Positions 52,177-62,714 of a stretch of DNA of 64,000 nt are shown piece by piece. Under the pieces are notes generated by a model. The model made no database searches. It was not told where the DNA came from and worked only from the letters and a program-made list of their open reading frames with translations. The first letter of the stretch is position 1, and each line of letters begins with the position of its first letter. The stretch spans positions 1 to 64,000 of the forward strand of contig JAUICZ010000005.1 of assembly GCA_030429205.1 (NCBI GenBank). Direction: 5' to 3'. Source of the DNA: Bacteroidia bacterium (GTDB lineage: Bacteria > Bacteroidota > Bacteroidia > Chitinophagales > Chitinophagaceae). A program made the position numbers and the translations under genes.

Positions 52177-53244
52177 TTATGATAATACTTTTTCCAGATC
52201 AAGAAAGATTTCTGCCGGTGATACTTTATTCCATAACACCTCATATATAGCTGTTGCTATAGGCAAATCAATTTTGTACTCTTTAGCAATGTGTTGCATG
52301 CCTCGAGCCGCATAGTAGCCTTCTGCTACCATATTCATTTCCATGATAGCAGTTTTTACAGAATACCCTTTACCTAAATAGGTGCCTAGCATTCTGTTGC
52401 GGCTATGTAAAGAGTAGCCTGTAACAAGTAAGTCGCCAAGGTATGCGCTTGTATGAAAATCAGGGCGCTCGTCAGATGGGTGTACCTTCTCAAAATGATC
52501 TTTTAAGAAATGGTACATCTCTCGGTAGCAATTAGTAATGTACACACTTAAGAAGTTGTCTCCATAGTCTAGTGCATGCGCCATACCTGCTCCTATTGCA
52601 TATATGTTTTTAAGTACGGCAGCAAACTGTACGCCCCATATATCGTGGTTTGTAGTAGTGTGTATAAATGTGTTTTCAAAAGCATTGGCAATGCTGTTTG
52701 TAAGCTCGTCATTCAACCCCGAGAATGTCAGGTAAGAGATTCGCTCATCAGCAACCTCTTCTGCATGGCATGGACCAGTGATGGCCATGTATTTATTAAT
52801 ATCAAACTCACCTCTATGCTCCAGATAATCATTCAGTAACATGTTGCTATCGGGCAATATACCTTTGATTGCAGAAATAATATTCTTGCCTTGCCATAGT
52901 TTAGCATCAACACTTTCAATAACTCCCTGTGCATAGGCAGATGGTACGCATATGATGACCGTCTGGCAACTATTTAAAACCTCTTCCAGATTGTTAGTGG
53001 GTTTGATTGTTTCAGGTAGAAATGTAACAGACGTTAAGTAGTGGGGGTTATGGTATCTGTTTTGCAGATGGTTCACTGCTTCTTTATTTCTTACCCACCA
53101 GTAAATACTATGGTTATTATCTGTTAGTATTTTGGCAATAGCTGTTCCCCAGCTACCATTACCAATTATCCCTATTTGTCCGAGTGTATTGTTACTCAAA
53201 TTATGTGTATTAAGTGAACTAATCTTCAGACTTAGCTGATTCAT
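52177..53244 (-). CDS. gpsA: glycerol-3-phosphate dehydrogenase (NAD(P)+)
   Basis: A 355-residue enzyme making sn-glycerol-3-phosphate for phospholipids. NAD-binding GIIGNGSWGTAIAKIL, then GPCHAEEVADE, and the catalytic-lysine region AVLKNIYAIGAGMAHALDYGDN (in parts). The ATG at 53244 is preferred; it overlaps the upstream adaptor gene by 26 bp. An ATG six codons earlier (53262) is also possible, and the N-terminal 25 residues before the Rossmann strand are unusual, so a later non-ATG start cannot be excluded. Third gene of the metG operon. Confidence 0.92.
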   Translation of the reverse strand: MNQLSLKISSLNTHNLSNNTLGQIGIIGNGSWGTAIAKILTDNNHSIYWWVRNKEAVNHLQNRYHNPHYLTSVTFLPETIKPTNNLEEVLNSCQTVIICVPSAYAQGVIESVDAKLWQGKNIISAIKGILPDSNMLLNDYLEHRGEFDINKYMAITGPCHAEEVADERISYLTFSGLNDELTNSIANAFENTFIHTTTNHDIWGVQFAAVLKNIYAIGAGMAHALDYGDNFLSVYITNCYREMYHFLKDHFEKVHPSDERPDFHTSAYLGDLLVTGYSLHSRNRMLGTYLGKGYSVKTAIMEMNMVAEGYYAARGMQHIAKEYKIDLPIATAIYEVLWNKVSPAEIFLDLEKVLS

Positions 53245-54550
53245 ACAGCTTGTCTTTGTCAACCACGGTAACAGTTGATTTATCTTTCAAGCTACGAGCA
53301 ATAGCCCCATAAGGTGCAATTACTACTTCCTCACCTTCTTCTATACCACTGGTGATCTGGATGTACTCATTATCCTGTATGCCGGTTTGTACATCACGGA
53401 TAAAAACCTTGTCTTTTTCCTTATTATATACAAATACTACCTGACGTATTTCGTCGATACCCTTGGCATCCATTTCTTTTTTTACACTGTCAGACCATTC
53501 TCTTGTTGTAACTGCATTTACAGGAATAGCCAGTGCATCTTTTTCTCTCTTTGTTTGTATCTCTACTGCAGAACTCATACCCGGCTTAAAAACAAAACTA
53601 CCACGCTGTAGTTCTGTGCTTAAATCGCTATAGCTGTTTTGTAGTATCAATATGTGAACGGTATAGTTCGTTACCTGATCGGTAGTCATAGACGCTACGC
53701 CTGCATTTGTGCTAGATACCCCCACTTTAGAAACCACACCTGTAAAGGTTCTGTTGCGGTATGCATCAGCAGTAATAACTGTTGTATCGCCAAGTTTAAC
53801 CTTTGCAATATCGGTTTCACTCACTTCAACACGTACTTCAATACGGCTCATGTCTGCAATAGTTAACATTTCTGTACCGGCCATTTGCGCAGTACCAACA
53901 ACACGTTCGCCTTGTTTTACATTGAGTTGTGAGATGACACCCGATACAGGAGCTATAATAGTAGTACGTCTTAAATTTTCTCTGGCCTGGCTAAGGTTCG
54001 CTTGTGCTGCCTCTACACTGTATGTACCACCACTATTACTGGCCATGGCAGCTTCGTAACTAGCTTTTGCACTCAGGTATGATGCTTCCAGTTGTTCAAA
54101 CTCCAAAGTAGAAATTACTTTATCCTTATAAAGCTTTTGATTACGCTCGTACTGAGATTTAGCCTGCATGTACTGTGCTTTGGCTTGTGCTTCCATCTTG
54201 GCAGCATTTTGAGCTCTTGCTTTTGCTTCAGAAGCACCTGCAGATGCTTGCGTAACCATAGATGAATATATAGCAGGGTTTATTTTTACGAGTAACTGTC
54301 CTTTGTACACACTGTCGCCTTCTTCTATAGTTAGTTGTGTGATCTCTCCACTAACTTCCGGGCTGATCTTAACCTCTGTTTCCGGGTATATTTTACCGCT
54401 GGCAGTTACCGTTTCAATAATAGTATGCGGGCCCGCAGCCTCAACAGATACTCTAATGCCTTTGTCTCCAGTTGCTTTACCAAAGATGATTATAATCACT
54501 AATAAAACAGCTGCTCCAGCTATGATCCAAGATAAAGTTTTCTTTTTCAT
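53219..54550 (-). CDS. periplasmic adaptor (HlyD/RND/MacA family)
   Basis: A 443-residue membrane-fusion protein: N-terminal anchor helix (about 5-25), lipoyl half-motif KISPEVSGEITQLTIEEGDSV (in parts), a long alpha-hairpin (about 100-190; Ala-, Gln-, Lys-rich), the second lipoyl half and beta-barrel domains. Such adaptors bridge an inner-membrane pump and an outer-membrane channel. No pump (RND or MacB) or TolC-type gene adjoins it; the neighbours are metG upstream and gpsA downstream, so the partners are elsewhere or follow outside the operon. Confidence 0.87.
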   Translation of the reverse strand: MKKKTLSWIIAGAAVLLVIIIIFGKATGDKGIRVSVEAAGPHTIIETVTASGKIYPETEVKISPEVSGEITQLTIEEGDSVYKGQLLVKINPAIYSSMVTQASAGASEAKARAQNAAKMEAQAKAQYMQAKSQYERNQKLYKDKVISTLEFEQLEASYLSAKASYEAAMASNSGGTYSVEAAQANLSQARENLRRTTIIAPVSGVISQLNVKQGERVVGTAQMAGTEMLTIADMSRIEVRVEVSETDIAKVKLGDTTVITADAYRNRTFTGVVSKVGVSSTNAGVASMTTDQVTNYTVHILILQNSYSDLSTELQRGSFVFKPGMSSAVEIQTKREKDALAIPVNAVTTREWSDSVKKEMDAKGIDEIRQVVFVYNKEKDKVFIRDVQTGIQDNEYIQITSGIEEGEEVVIAPYGAIARSLKDKSTVTVVDKDKLYESAKSED

Positions 54551-54574
54551 GTATCTGTTTGTATGGTTTACTGT

Positions 54575-56647
54575 TTATTTTACTTCGCTACCGGCTGTAG
54601 CCTTGTCTGCCGGTGATACAAATATAAGCTTCCCGTTGTCATCTTGCGCCATTAGTATCATGCCCTTGCTTTCAATACCTCTCATTTTTCGTGGGGCAAG
54701 ATTGGCGACAACAGTAACTTGTTTGCCAATAATCTCTTCGGCATTATAATGCTCTGCTATACCTGAAACTACGGTTCTTTTTTCAAAACCCATGTCCAGG
54801 TCTATCTTCATCAGCTTATCAGTTTTAGGTACCCTTTCTGCATGTATGATAGTTGCCGCACGCAGGTCCATCTTTACAAAATCATCAAAAGATATCTCGT
54901 CTTTTACAGGAGCAATGTTTGTTGTTTCTTCTTTACTAATTGTATTCTCTTTCAAATTTGCATGTAATTTTTCTACCTGAGCGGCAACTTGCTCGTCTTC
55001 AATTTTTTTGAATAGTAGTTCCGGAGCTCTAAGTGGGTAGCCTACCTTTAACAGGTCTAGTTTGCCTGCATTCTCCCAATCCAGCATTCTTTCCACCACT
55101 TTCATCATATGCAGCATTTTTTGTGCAGTATCGGGAAGAAATGGATTTACTAAAATTGATAGATTAGCGCATAGTTGCAGGCATAGATGCAAACAGTTAT
55201 CAATTAGTTTTTGGTTCTCAGGTTGTTCCTCCAGTGTTTTTACGACCTTCCATGGCTCCTTGTCCTGCATGTATTTATTGCCTTTTCTGGCTAGGTCTAT
55301 TACCTCAAATAATGCGTCACGGAATTTATAATGTTCAATGTTATGCTCTACAGAAACTTTGGCTGCTTTTATAGCCTCTATCAAGTCTTTGTCGGCATCG
55401 TCCAATACGTCTTCGTGTAGTGGTGGTACTTTACCGCCACAAAGTTTATGCATCAATACAAAAGCACGGTTCACAAAGTTGCCGAAAATGGCTACTAGTT
55501 CACTATTATTTCTATCCTGAAAATCCTTCCACGTAAAGTCGTTGTCTTTAGTTTCCGGTGCATTGGCACATAACACATAGCGCAATACATCTTGCTGGTC
55601 TGGAAAGTCTTGAGTATACTCATGTACCCAAACAGCCCAGTTGCGCGAGGTTGATACTTTATCCCCTTCAATATTCAGGAACTCATTGGCGGGTACGTTA
55701 TCTGGCAATACATATCCGCCATGCGCTTTTAGCATAGACGGGAATATGATACAGTGGAAAACAATATTGTCCTTACCGATGAAGTGTACCAGCTTTGTAT
55801 CTTCTTGTTGCCAGTAGTCGGCCCAGTTTGGAGTTAGCTCTTTTGTTGCACTAATATATCCGATTGGTGCATCGAACCACACGTATAATACCTTGCCTTC
55901 TGCATCGGTCAGTGGAACAGGTACACCCCAGTCGCTATCACGTGTCATAGCACGAGGTTGTAAGCCATTATCTAACCAGCTTTTACACTGCCCGTAAACA
56001 TTGGGTTTCCATTCATCTTTTTTGCCATCAACTATCCATTTGTTCAGGAAGTCTTCGTATTTATTAAGCGGGAAATACCAGTGCTTAGTTTTCTTTTTAA
56101 CAGGAGTAGCGTTGCTTAAAGCACTGCGTGGGTTCTTCAGCTGTTCAGGCGAAAGACTGCTGCCGCATTTTTCACATTGATCTCCATATGCATTCTCATT
56201 GCCACAAACAGGGCATGTGCCTACAATATACCTGTCTGCCAAAAAAGCTTTAGCCTCTTCGTCATAATACTGCTCAGTTTCTTTTTCTTCAAAAACACCA
56301 TCGTTGTATAGCTTCGTGAAAAAGTCTTGTGCAGTTTTGTGGTGGTTGGCATTAGAGGTGCGAGAGTATATGTCGAAGGATATGTTCATATCCTTGAAAC
56401 TCTCTTTGATCATGTTGTGGAACTTGTCTACCACAGCTTGTGGGGTAGTGCCTTCTTTTCTGGCACGTATAGTGATGGGTACACCGTGTTCATCACTACC
56501 ACAAACAAATTTTATATCCTTTTTTTGAGCTCTTTGATAGCGTACATATATATCAGCAGGTAAAAAACAACCTGCCAGGTGGCCAATGTGTATAGGGCCA
56601 TTGGCATAAGGTAATGCTGCTGTTACTAAAATCCGCTTATGATCCAT
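54575..56647 (-). CDS. metG: methionyl-tRNA synthetase
   Basis: A 690-residue class I synthetase charging tRNA-Met. Signature [14 protein letters not shown] (HIGH box), zinc knuckles [18 protein letters not shown], the KMSKS loop as [11 protein letters not shown], anticodon-binding helical domain, and a C-terminal EMAP-II/Trbp111 tRNA-binding domain ([25 protein letters not shown]). The STS variant of KMSKS is common in this group as I recall. Start at ATG 56647; an ATG three codons earlier adds MTR only. First gene of the operon with the adaptor and gpsA. Confidence 0.96.
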   Translation of the reverse strand: MDHKRILVTAALPYANGPIHIGHLAGCFLPADIYVRYQRAQKKDIKFVCGSDEHGVPITIRARKEGTTPQAVVDKFHNMIKESFKDMNISFDIYSRTSNANHHKTAQDFFTKLYNDGVFEEKETEQYYDEEAKAFLADRYIVGTCPVCGNENAYGDQCEKCGSSLSPEQLKNPRSALSNATPVKKKTKHWYFPLNKYEDFLNKWIVDGKKDEWKPNVYGQCKSWLDNGLQPRAMTRDSDWGVPVPLTDAEGKVLYVWFDAPIGYISATKELTPNWADYWQQEDTKLVHFIGKDNIVFHCIIFPSMLKAHGGYVLPDNVPANEFLNIEGDKVSTSRNWAVWVHEYTQDFPDQQDVLRYVLCANAPETKDNDFTWKDFQDRNNSELVAIFGNFVNRAFVLMHKLCGGKVPPLHEDVLDDADKDLIEAIKAAKVSVEHNIEHYKFRDALFEVIDLARKGNKYMQDKEPWKVVKTLEEQPENQKLIDNCLHLCLQLCANLSILVNPFLPDTAQKMLHMMKVVERMLDWENAGKLDLLKVGYPLRAPELLFKKIEDEQVAAQVEKLHANLKENTISKEETTNIAPVKDEISFDDFVKMDLRAATIIHAERVPKTDKLMKIDLDMGFEKRTVVSGIAEHYNAEEIIGKQVTVVANLAPRKMRGIESKGMILMAQDDNGKLIFVSPADKATAGSEVK

Positions 56648-56726
56648 TCTTGTCAACCTTCTATTTTAAGGCTGCAAGATAATGAAGATTGGCGGCTTAT
56701 TCAGACTGCAAGGCGCTGTTGTATGG

Positions 56727-58784
56727 CTATTTTTCTACTATAATTCTTTTTATGTACCTGTGCTCATTTGTTTTAGCCTCAAATATGTATATACCCGGTT
56801 GTATATGCGAAAGGTTCACTTGTTCATCTACAGTTACATTATTCACATATACTCTTTGTCCGTATATGTTGCTTACAGTAACTAAAACAGGATGTTGTGT
56901 ATGGTTACCTGCTTTTAGATGAATAGTAAATGTTCCATTATTCGGGTTAGGGTAGACTTCTATTACTTCGTCAATGTTCCTTTCGCTAATGCCACTGGTT
57001 ATGGTAACCGTAATATCGTTACTTATAGTTATGCGTGGTTGCGGGCAAGTATCATTACATGTTAGCTCACAACTAATAATATCCTGATCTGACAGCGTAT
57101 TAGTAGTCCAGGTGGCATTTACAGCACCGTTTACAGGGCTCCCGTTTTTTATCCATTGATAACTGGTGTTGTTACAGTTTGAGTCTGTAGCTGTAAATGT
57201 GATATTAGTGTTTTTAGGTACTGTTGTTGCCGGAGCAGCATTAATACTTATACCCGGGGTTGTTATAGCTGCGGTATGAATATCTACTTTAACGGTGTCG
57301 TTATAGTAAGGACTGTTTATACACACATTTGGAGCAGATCGTACAGTATACGATGATGTTGTAGTTGGTGTAGCATTTGGGTTTTGGCAATTCATACAAC
57401 TCAAGCTATTTGCTGTTCCTCCGGGTAAAATATTCCACGTATAATTTTTTGTGCCTCCTGTTGCATTGAGTCTGGCAGCCGTTCCGCTACAAATGGTAGT
57501 ATCTCTTCCTGCAGAAACCGGTGCTGGTATTTCAATAGTAAGCGTTACCATTTTTGTAAACATTAACCCTAGCGGATGTGTACAAGCTGTGTCTCTTATA
57601 AAGAAATATATAGTACGTGTACCTGTATCACTTAGTGTTGGCATCCAATTAAAACAACCTCTTACCGTGTTGCTACCTTGATTAGAATAATTAACCGTTA
57701 CTCCCGGTATTGCATAGTTCATGTTAGATGATACAACGTATTTTGATGATGAGTTGGTAGACCGCACATCAATACATGCTTGTATTTGGCGGCCAATACA
57801 TCCTAAAAGTTTATTACTGGCCCAGTCTGCACCTTGTATAGATGCCATGTCCAGTATAGGTTTAGGAGAAGTTGGTGTGCCGCAAGGCACACTTATCATT
57901 AGTACATCTCTGATGACAGAGCCGATAATACTACCGTTTCTGTATTCGTCAATTTGGATAGTTATAATATCTTGAGAGGCACTACTTGTGGGCGTATACC
58001 CGAAAAAAGGTGTGTTGTTACTTGCAGTAAATGTTCTAGCTGTTGGGAATGGATTAGTAGGTATACTCAAAGATGGTGTGTGTGTCTTAAAGCTTACGTT
58101 TGTAGGATTTGTACTACAGTTATTTGATGTTAGCGGGTTAATCACGCGCCAAGATATAGAGTCTCCGTCAGGATCACTGGCATCGCTATTATAAAAACCT
58201 TGTTGGTTTTGACAGTTGTAATGAACGGCATTTGAAGAAAATGTAGGTGAAGAATTTTGCCACGATATTGTAGGGTTAAAAGTTGTTGATACATACATAT
58301 GAGAGCCCGCAAGGTTACCGGTTGTAACTCTGCCGGCTATCACACTAGATATTCTCCATAAACTACATTTAAAAGGGATTGTGACAATAGCTGAATACCA
58401 CCACTCTTTATATCCTTGTATGGTTGCCGAAGGAGATTGGCATTTAGTAACTGTATTAGCACAAAGTTCCGGTACTTCTTTCCCGTTAGAAGAATTGAAA
58501 GGAGGAATGGTGCCGATCCATTTAGACAGCGTTTTTGTAAAAGACTGACTGGTGCAACTGTTATAAAAACACAGGTTAACTGTGCTTGGTTCTGCCGGTC
58601 CTGTACACTCAAGGAATAGTTTGAAGAACACACGATAAGTAGAGTCACTGACCCACTCATATTCTATACTGCCTCCAACAGCATCAGCGTTGGCTTTTGC
58701 AGGGTTCAATAAAAAAACTAGACAACTAAGGACTAAGGTCAGAACAGATTTACTAACAGCATTGTAGTATGCGGGCTTTTTCAT
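56727..58784 (-). CDS. T9SS-exported surface protein with PKD-like repeats
   Basis: A 685-residue secreted protein: signal peptide to about residue 34 (ending ANADA), a Cys-rich N-terminal region (VGGSIEYEW ... FKLFLECTGP), an Ig/PKD-like series (SDASDPDGDSISWRVI; ATGGTKNYTWNILPGG; CNNTSYQWIKNGSPV) and a T9SS type A C-terminal domain (VIEVYPNPNNGTFTIHL ... YIKRIIVEK). Probably an adhesive or structural surface protein. Ligand unknown. It stands alone, divergent from the YdeI-like gene. Confidence 0.83.
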   Translation of the reverse strand: MKKPAYYNAVSKSVLTLVLSCLVFLLNPAKANADAVGGSIEYEWVSDSTYRVFFKLFLECTGPAEPSTVNLCFYNSCTSQSFTKTLSKWIGTIPPFNSSNGKEVPELCANTVTKCQSPSATIQGYKEWWYSAIVTIPFKCSLWRISSVIAGRVTTGNLAGSHMYVSTTFNPTISWQNSSPTFSSNAVHYNCQNQQGFYNSDASDPDGDSISWRVINPLTSNNCSTNPTNVSFKTHTPSLSIPTNPFPTARTFTASNNTPFFGYTPTSSASQDIITIQIDEYRNGSIIGSVIRDVLMISVPCGTPTSPKPILDMASIQGADWASNKLLGCIGRQIQACIDVRSTNSSSKYVVSSNMNYAIPGVTVNYSNQGSNTVRGCFNWMPTLSDTGTRTIYFFIRDTACTHPLGLMFTKMVTLTIEIPAPVSAGRDTTICSGTAARLNATGGTKNYTWNILPGGTANSLSCMNCQNPNATPTTTSSYTVRSAPNVCINSPYYNDTVKVDIHTAAITTPGISINAAPATTVPKNTNITFTATDSNCNNTSYQWIKNGSPVNGAVNATWTTNTLSDQDIISCELTCNDTCPQPRITISNDITVTITSGISERNIDEVIEVYPNPNNGTFTIHLKAGNHTQHPVLVTVSNIYGQRVYVNNVTVDEQVNLSHIQPGIYIFEAKTNEHRYIKRIIVEK

Positions 58785-58862
58785 AGGTTGTACATTTAGT
58801 GTTATTAACTAAGACATAATAATACATGAAAAAGTTGGTATCATTTTTAATTTACACATAAT

Positions 58863-59438
58863 ATGAAACCGAAGTTTTTTAAAAAGCAAGAAGATTTCAG
58901 AAAATGGCTGGCAAAGTATCACGATCAAAAAGAAGAGTTATACGTGGGGTACTACAAAAAATCTACAGGTAAAACATCTATTACATGGCCGCAATCTGTA
59001 GATGAAGCTCTTTGTTATGGTTGGATTGATGGTGTCCGAAAGAGTATCGATGAAGAAAGCTACATGATACGATTTACCCCCAGACGTGCCAATAGTATAT
59101 GGAGTGCAGTAAACCTAAAAAAAGTTGAAGAGCTTAAAAAGAAAGGTCTCATGCAAGAAAAGGGTTTGGCTATACATGCAAAAAGAAAGGACCCAAATTC
59201 AAAAGGTTACTCTTTTGAACAAAAAGAGAATGATGTAAAACTATCAAACGAGTTTGAAGCTATATTTAAGAAAAATAAAAAAGCATGGGCCTGTTTTCAG
59301 TCTATGGCACCATCCTACAGGCGAGCTGCAATATGGTGGGTGATCAGTGCAAAAAGAGAAGAAACCAGATTGCGTAGGTTAAATACGTTAATAGATGATT
59401 CAGAAAATAAACTAAAAGTTAAAGTGCTGAGAAGGTGA
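58863..59438 (+). CDS. YdeI/OmpD-associated family protein
   Basis: A 191-residue cytosolic protein of the YdeI family: KSTGKTSITWPQSVDEALCY GWIDGVRK is the usual core (quoted in two parts), followed by FTPRRANSIWSAVNLKKVE and the C-terminal helix MAPSYRRAAIWWVISAKREETR (in parts). Homologues have been linked with bacteriocin or polymyxin tolerance, but activity is not established. No partner genes. Start at the ATG at 58863, directly before the conserved domain. Confidence 0.85.
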   Translation: MKPKFFKKQEDFRKWLAKYHDQKEELYVGYYKKSTGKTSITWPQSVDEALCYGWIDGVRKSIDEESYMIRFTPRRANSIWSAVNLKKVEELKKKGLMQEKGLAIHAKRKDPNSKGYSFEQKENDVKLSNEFEAIFKKNKKAWACFQSMAPSYRRAAIWWVISAKREETRLRRLNTLIDDSENKLKVKVLRR

Positions 59439-59495
59439 TGGTTTAATTGTATTTAAATTCGTTATATTTAAATATAGGTATCAAACTAATTCACT

Positions 59496-61133
59496 ATGAA
59501 GTTCTTCCTGCTAATCTTAACTAGTGTTTTAATCCATGTTAACTCATTTTCTCAAAACAAAGTTTCAACAAATGGTGTAAAGCATGTGCTGTTAGAGCAT
59601 ACAGCAGGTGCATGGAATGCCTTGTCTCCCGATGCCATTAGTATATCAGATAAAACGAAAGTCCTTTATCCTGTTACCATCATTGCGCGTCATCATTCAA
59701 ACGATGCGATGCAGCAACCTTCTACCCAACAGTATCATAATGCATTTAATGGACAAGGGTATCCGAAAGGGTCTGTAGACAGGAACTTATTTGCAGGAGA
59801 GAATAATGTGATAACCTCCAGATCTGTATGGCCTGATTATACTTTGATACAGAGCCAGCTTAGCCCAACTTTTGATATAGATATTATATATAGCTACGAC
59901 ACATTAACCCGAGGTGTTGATGTTACAATAGAAGCTACAACATTAACTGCTTTACAAGGAAAATATGCAGTTAACCTTTTTGTAGTAGAAGATAGTGTTA
60001 CTGGTACAGGTAGTGGATATGACCAGAAGAATGACTATGATAATACAACAGGGCATGCATATTATGGTGCTGGTGACCCTATAAAAGGCTTCATTCATAT
60101 GAATGTTGTAAGAATGGTGCTGGGTGGTGTGTATGGTGATGAGATACTAACTAACCCCGCGGCAAGTGCAAAAGGTGCACAGACATATAGTTTCGTATTG
60201 CCACAAGCATATAATGCCAGGCAAATAAGGTTAATAGCCTTTGTTGCAAAGTATACCCCTTCAAACCCACAGGATTGTGAAGTGCAAAATTCAATTGAAA
60301 CTGATAATGATTTGTATTGTGCTTACCTTACCCCCAAAGAGAAACTTTGTATCGTTTCAGTAGATACTACAAGTAATAAAATTGTATTAGGGTGGGAGCC
60401 TGCTTTGTTACCAATCAAGCAGTATAGAGTTTACAAAGAGTCATCCGGTGGTTACCAGTTAATAGGAGCTGTGCCATGGAATACAAATACATACACTGAT
60501 AATAATGCTAATCCGAAAAGCCAGAGCTATAAGTACAAAATAACTACTGTAGATAGTTGTGATAAAGAATTGTTTCTGGATTCTGCTACAACACACAACA
60601 CAATACATTTATCATATGCAGTAATTTATGGCAATAAGCGTTTTGTTACCTGGACTCCATATACTGGTAGTGAAATTTTATCCTATGTTGTTAAACGTAG
60701 TAATATTGGTAATGGGTATAACACAATAGCACAATTACCACCCGGCACTACAGGTTATGTAGATACAAACGCACCTGCAGGTGTAAATGAATACAGGGTA
60801 GAGGCAGAGTTAAAGAATGTATGTAATTTTGGTTCGCCTCAGAATAAATATGTCTACTCAAATACAGCCACAGCATGGCCTACTGGTATATCAAAGATGT
60901 CGACAGAGGCTATTGCCGTAATACCCAACCCCGCAAAAAATACAATAACAATAAGTGGTTTAGAGGATAACGTTTGCGCTGTTCAGGTTTATAATACCGT
61001 CGGTCAACAGGTTATTTACAGCACTTTAAACACGAGGAAATTATTAGACGTTAGTACAATTCCTTCAGGCTTGTACATTTTGAAAATTAGTAGTAAAGAA
61101 AAAAACTACATCATTCAGTTTAGGAAACTATAA
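59496..61133 (+). CDS. T9SS-exported protein with fibronectin-III-like domains
   Basis: A 545-residue secreted protein: signal peptide to about residue 19 (ending NSFSQ), an N-terminal alpha/beta region of about 260 residues (VLLEHTAGAWNALSPD; WPDYTLIQSQLSPTFDIDI in parts) reminiscent of Omp28-like thioredoxin-fold lipoproteins but lacking an active-site Cys pair, two fibronectin-III-like modules (KIVLGWEPALLPIKQYRVYK; KRFVTWTPYTGSEILSYVV), and a T9SS type A sorting domain (AVIPNPAKNTITISGLEDN ... NYIIQFRKL). Surface location expected. Its 3' end overlaps surE by 14 bp in convergent orientation. Confidence 0.8.
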   Translation: MKFFLLILTSVLIHVNSFSQNKVSTNGVKHVLLEHTAGAWNALSPDAISISDKTKVLYPVTIIARHHSNDAMQQPSTQQYHNAFNGQGYPKGSVDRNLFAGENNVITSRSVWPDYTLIQSQLSPTFDIDIIYSYDTLTRGVDVTIEATTLTALQGKYAVNLFVVEDSVTGTGSGYDQKNDYDNTTGHAYYGAGDPIKGFIHMNVVRMVLGGVYGDEILTNPAASAKGAQTYSFVLPQAYNARQIRLIAFVAKYTPSNPQDCEVQNSIETDNDLYCAYLTPKEKLCIVSVDTTSNKIVLGWEPALLPIKQYRVYKESSGGYQLIGAVPWNTNTYTDNNANPKSQSYKYKITTVDSCDKELFLDSATTHNTIHLSYAVIYGNKRFVTWTPYTGSEILSYVVKRSNIGNGYNTIAQLPPGTTGYVDTNAPAGVNEYRVEAELKNVCNFGSPQNKYVYSNTATAWPTGISKMSTEAIAVIPNPAKNTITISGLEDNVCAVQVYNTVGQQVIYSTLNTRKLLDVSTIPSGLYILKISSKEKNYIIQFRKL

Positions 61134-61905
61134 TGCCTTCCCAGTCTTTATTTAATTTATTCATCATCTTATGGTCTGTTAAATCGAATGATACAGGAAC
61201 AATAGAAGCATATCCTTCTTGTAATGCCACAACATCAGTATCATCTCTTTCATCCATATTGATGAACTTTCCGGTCATCCAATAGTAGTCTTTACCTCTC
61301 GGGTCTGTTCTTTGGTCAAACTCTTCTTGCCATTTGGCATTGGCTTGCCTGCATATTTTCATCCCCTTAAAATCGTCTTTTGTGCGTTTAGGGATGTTTA
61401 CATTCAACAGCGTATGCTCCGGCATAGGGTTGGCCAATAGTTGTTTGGTCAAGGTGTTCGCTACTTGTTGAGCAATTGAAAAGTCTGCATCGTATCTGTA
61501 ATCTAATAAAGAGAAGCCTATTGACGGAACCCCTTCAATAGCCGCTTCCATAGCCGCACTCATTGTTCCTGAGTAAATGATGTTTATAGAGTGATTGGCG
61601 CCATGGTTTATACCGCTGACACAAATATCCGGTTTGTGATGAAGAATGATGTCTCTGGCCAACTTTACACAGTCTACAGGTGTGCCACTGCATTCCCATG
61701 CGTCGATACCATCAAATATATCAACCTTGTGTAAACGTAAAGGCTCACCAATAGTTACCGCATGCCCCATGCCCGATTGAGGACTGTCTGGTGCTACCAC
61801 TATAATTTTACCTAACCCTTTTACGGCTTCTACCAGGGCACGTATACCAGGTGCTGTAATGCCATCATCGTTTGTAACGAGAATAACAGGTTGTTTTTCT
61901 GCCAT
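61120..61905 (-). CDS. surE: 5'/3'-nucleotidase SurE
   Basis: A 261-residue metal-dependent nucleotidase. N-terminal VTNDDGITAPGIRALVEA with the Asp-Asp pair (residues 12-13) that binds the metal, APDSPQSGMGHAVT, and SGINHGANHSINIIYSGTM are all intact. It removes phosphate from nucleoside monophosphates, a role in stationary-phase survival. Last gene of an operon with an ABC transporter and an SDR enzyme. Confidence 0.95.
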   Translation of the reverse strand: MAEKQPVILVTNDDGITAPGIRALVEAVKGLGKIIVVAPDSPQSGMGHAVTIGEPLRLHKVDIFDGIDAWECSGTPVDCVKLARDIILHHKPDICVSGINHGANHSINIIYSGTMSAAMEAAIEGVPSIGFSLLDYRYDADFSIAQQVANTLTKQLLANPMPEHTLLNVNIPKRTKDDFKGMKICRQANAKWQEEFDQRTDPRGKDYYWMTGKFINMDERDDTDVVALQEGYASIVPVSFDLTDHKMMNKLNKDWEGIIVS

Positions 61906-61914
61906 ATTGCAAAG

Positions 61915-62709
61915 TTACCAATCAGAACGTAGTAACCTAAAACGTCCGATTAAGTAATAAATAACTATCCATACAATAGAAACTGTCAGGTAAACAGTTG
62001 TGGATAGACCCTCATCACCAGAGGCCATTTTTTTTACCATTTCGATAACTGGAAATGGAATTAGTTCATCGCTGGATTGTAACGGCATCAAATTGCCAAA
62101 CTCTGTTTTTGTTGCCCAGTTGGTAAGTCCTTTTATCAGAGATTCTAAAAACATGAAGTACATAAAAAATATACCTATGGCAATACCACTACGTTTTAGT
62201 AATACCGCTAATAGTAAACCAAAGCCGTAGTAGTTAATAGATAGAACAAACAAATAAAACAAGCTGCTGATCTTACCGGGGAAGTTGCTTAAATCTCCTG
62301 CAGACATGCCAAAAAAGAAACCAACAATGAATACGTATACTGTTGTGAGTAAGGAAAATAGGATTACCAATAGCCATTTTGAATGGTAAAACTGGATCCT
62401 TGTTTGTCCGTCAATAACGTTTTGTCTTTTGGTTCTGAATGTATATTCGTTAGTGGTTAGGATGATCATTAACACAGAAATAAATGCAACAAAGTAGCTG
62501 GCCCAGTAACTAAGGTTCGCCCATATATTCGCAAAGTCGTATGATTTGCTAATGAAGCTTTCACCAAGATTTTTTTTGTCGAACTTAATGATGCCACTGT
62601 AGAAACTGTAGTTCCAAAGAGGTACCAGTATCGCAAACAGCGCCAACAATACCCAAAAAGTACGGTACTTGCGGATTTTCATCCATTCTATGGAGAGTAA
62701 TTTATTCAT
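61915..62709 (-). CDS. ABC-2 type transporter permease
   Basis: A 264-residue inner-membrane protein with about six TM helices and no enzymatic motif; KIRKYRTFWVLLALFAIL at the start and the run of Ser/Asn-flanked helices fit the ABC-2 permease fold. It begins 5 bp after the ATPase gene, so the two form one exporter. Substrate unknown. Confidence 0.85.
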   Translation of the reverse strand: MNKLLSIEWMKIRKYRTFWVLLALFAILVPLWNYSFYSGIIKFDKKNLGESFISKSYDFANIWANLSYWASYFVAFISVLMIILTTNEYTFRTKRQNVIDGQTRIQFYHSKWLLVILFSLLTTVYVFIVGFFFGMSAGDLSNFPGKISSLFYLFVLSINYYGFGLLLAVLLKRSGIAIGIFFMYFMFLESLIKGLTNWATKTEFGNLMPLQSSDELIPFPVIEMVKKMASGDEGLSTTVYLTVSIVWIVIYYLIGRFRLLRSDW

Positions 62710-62714
62710 AGTGA

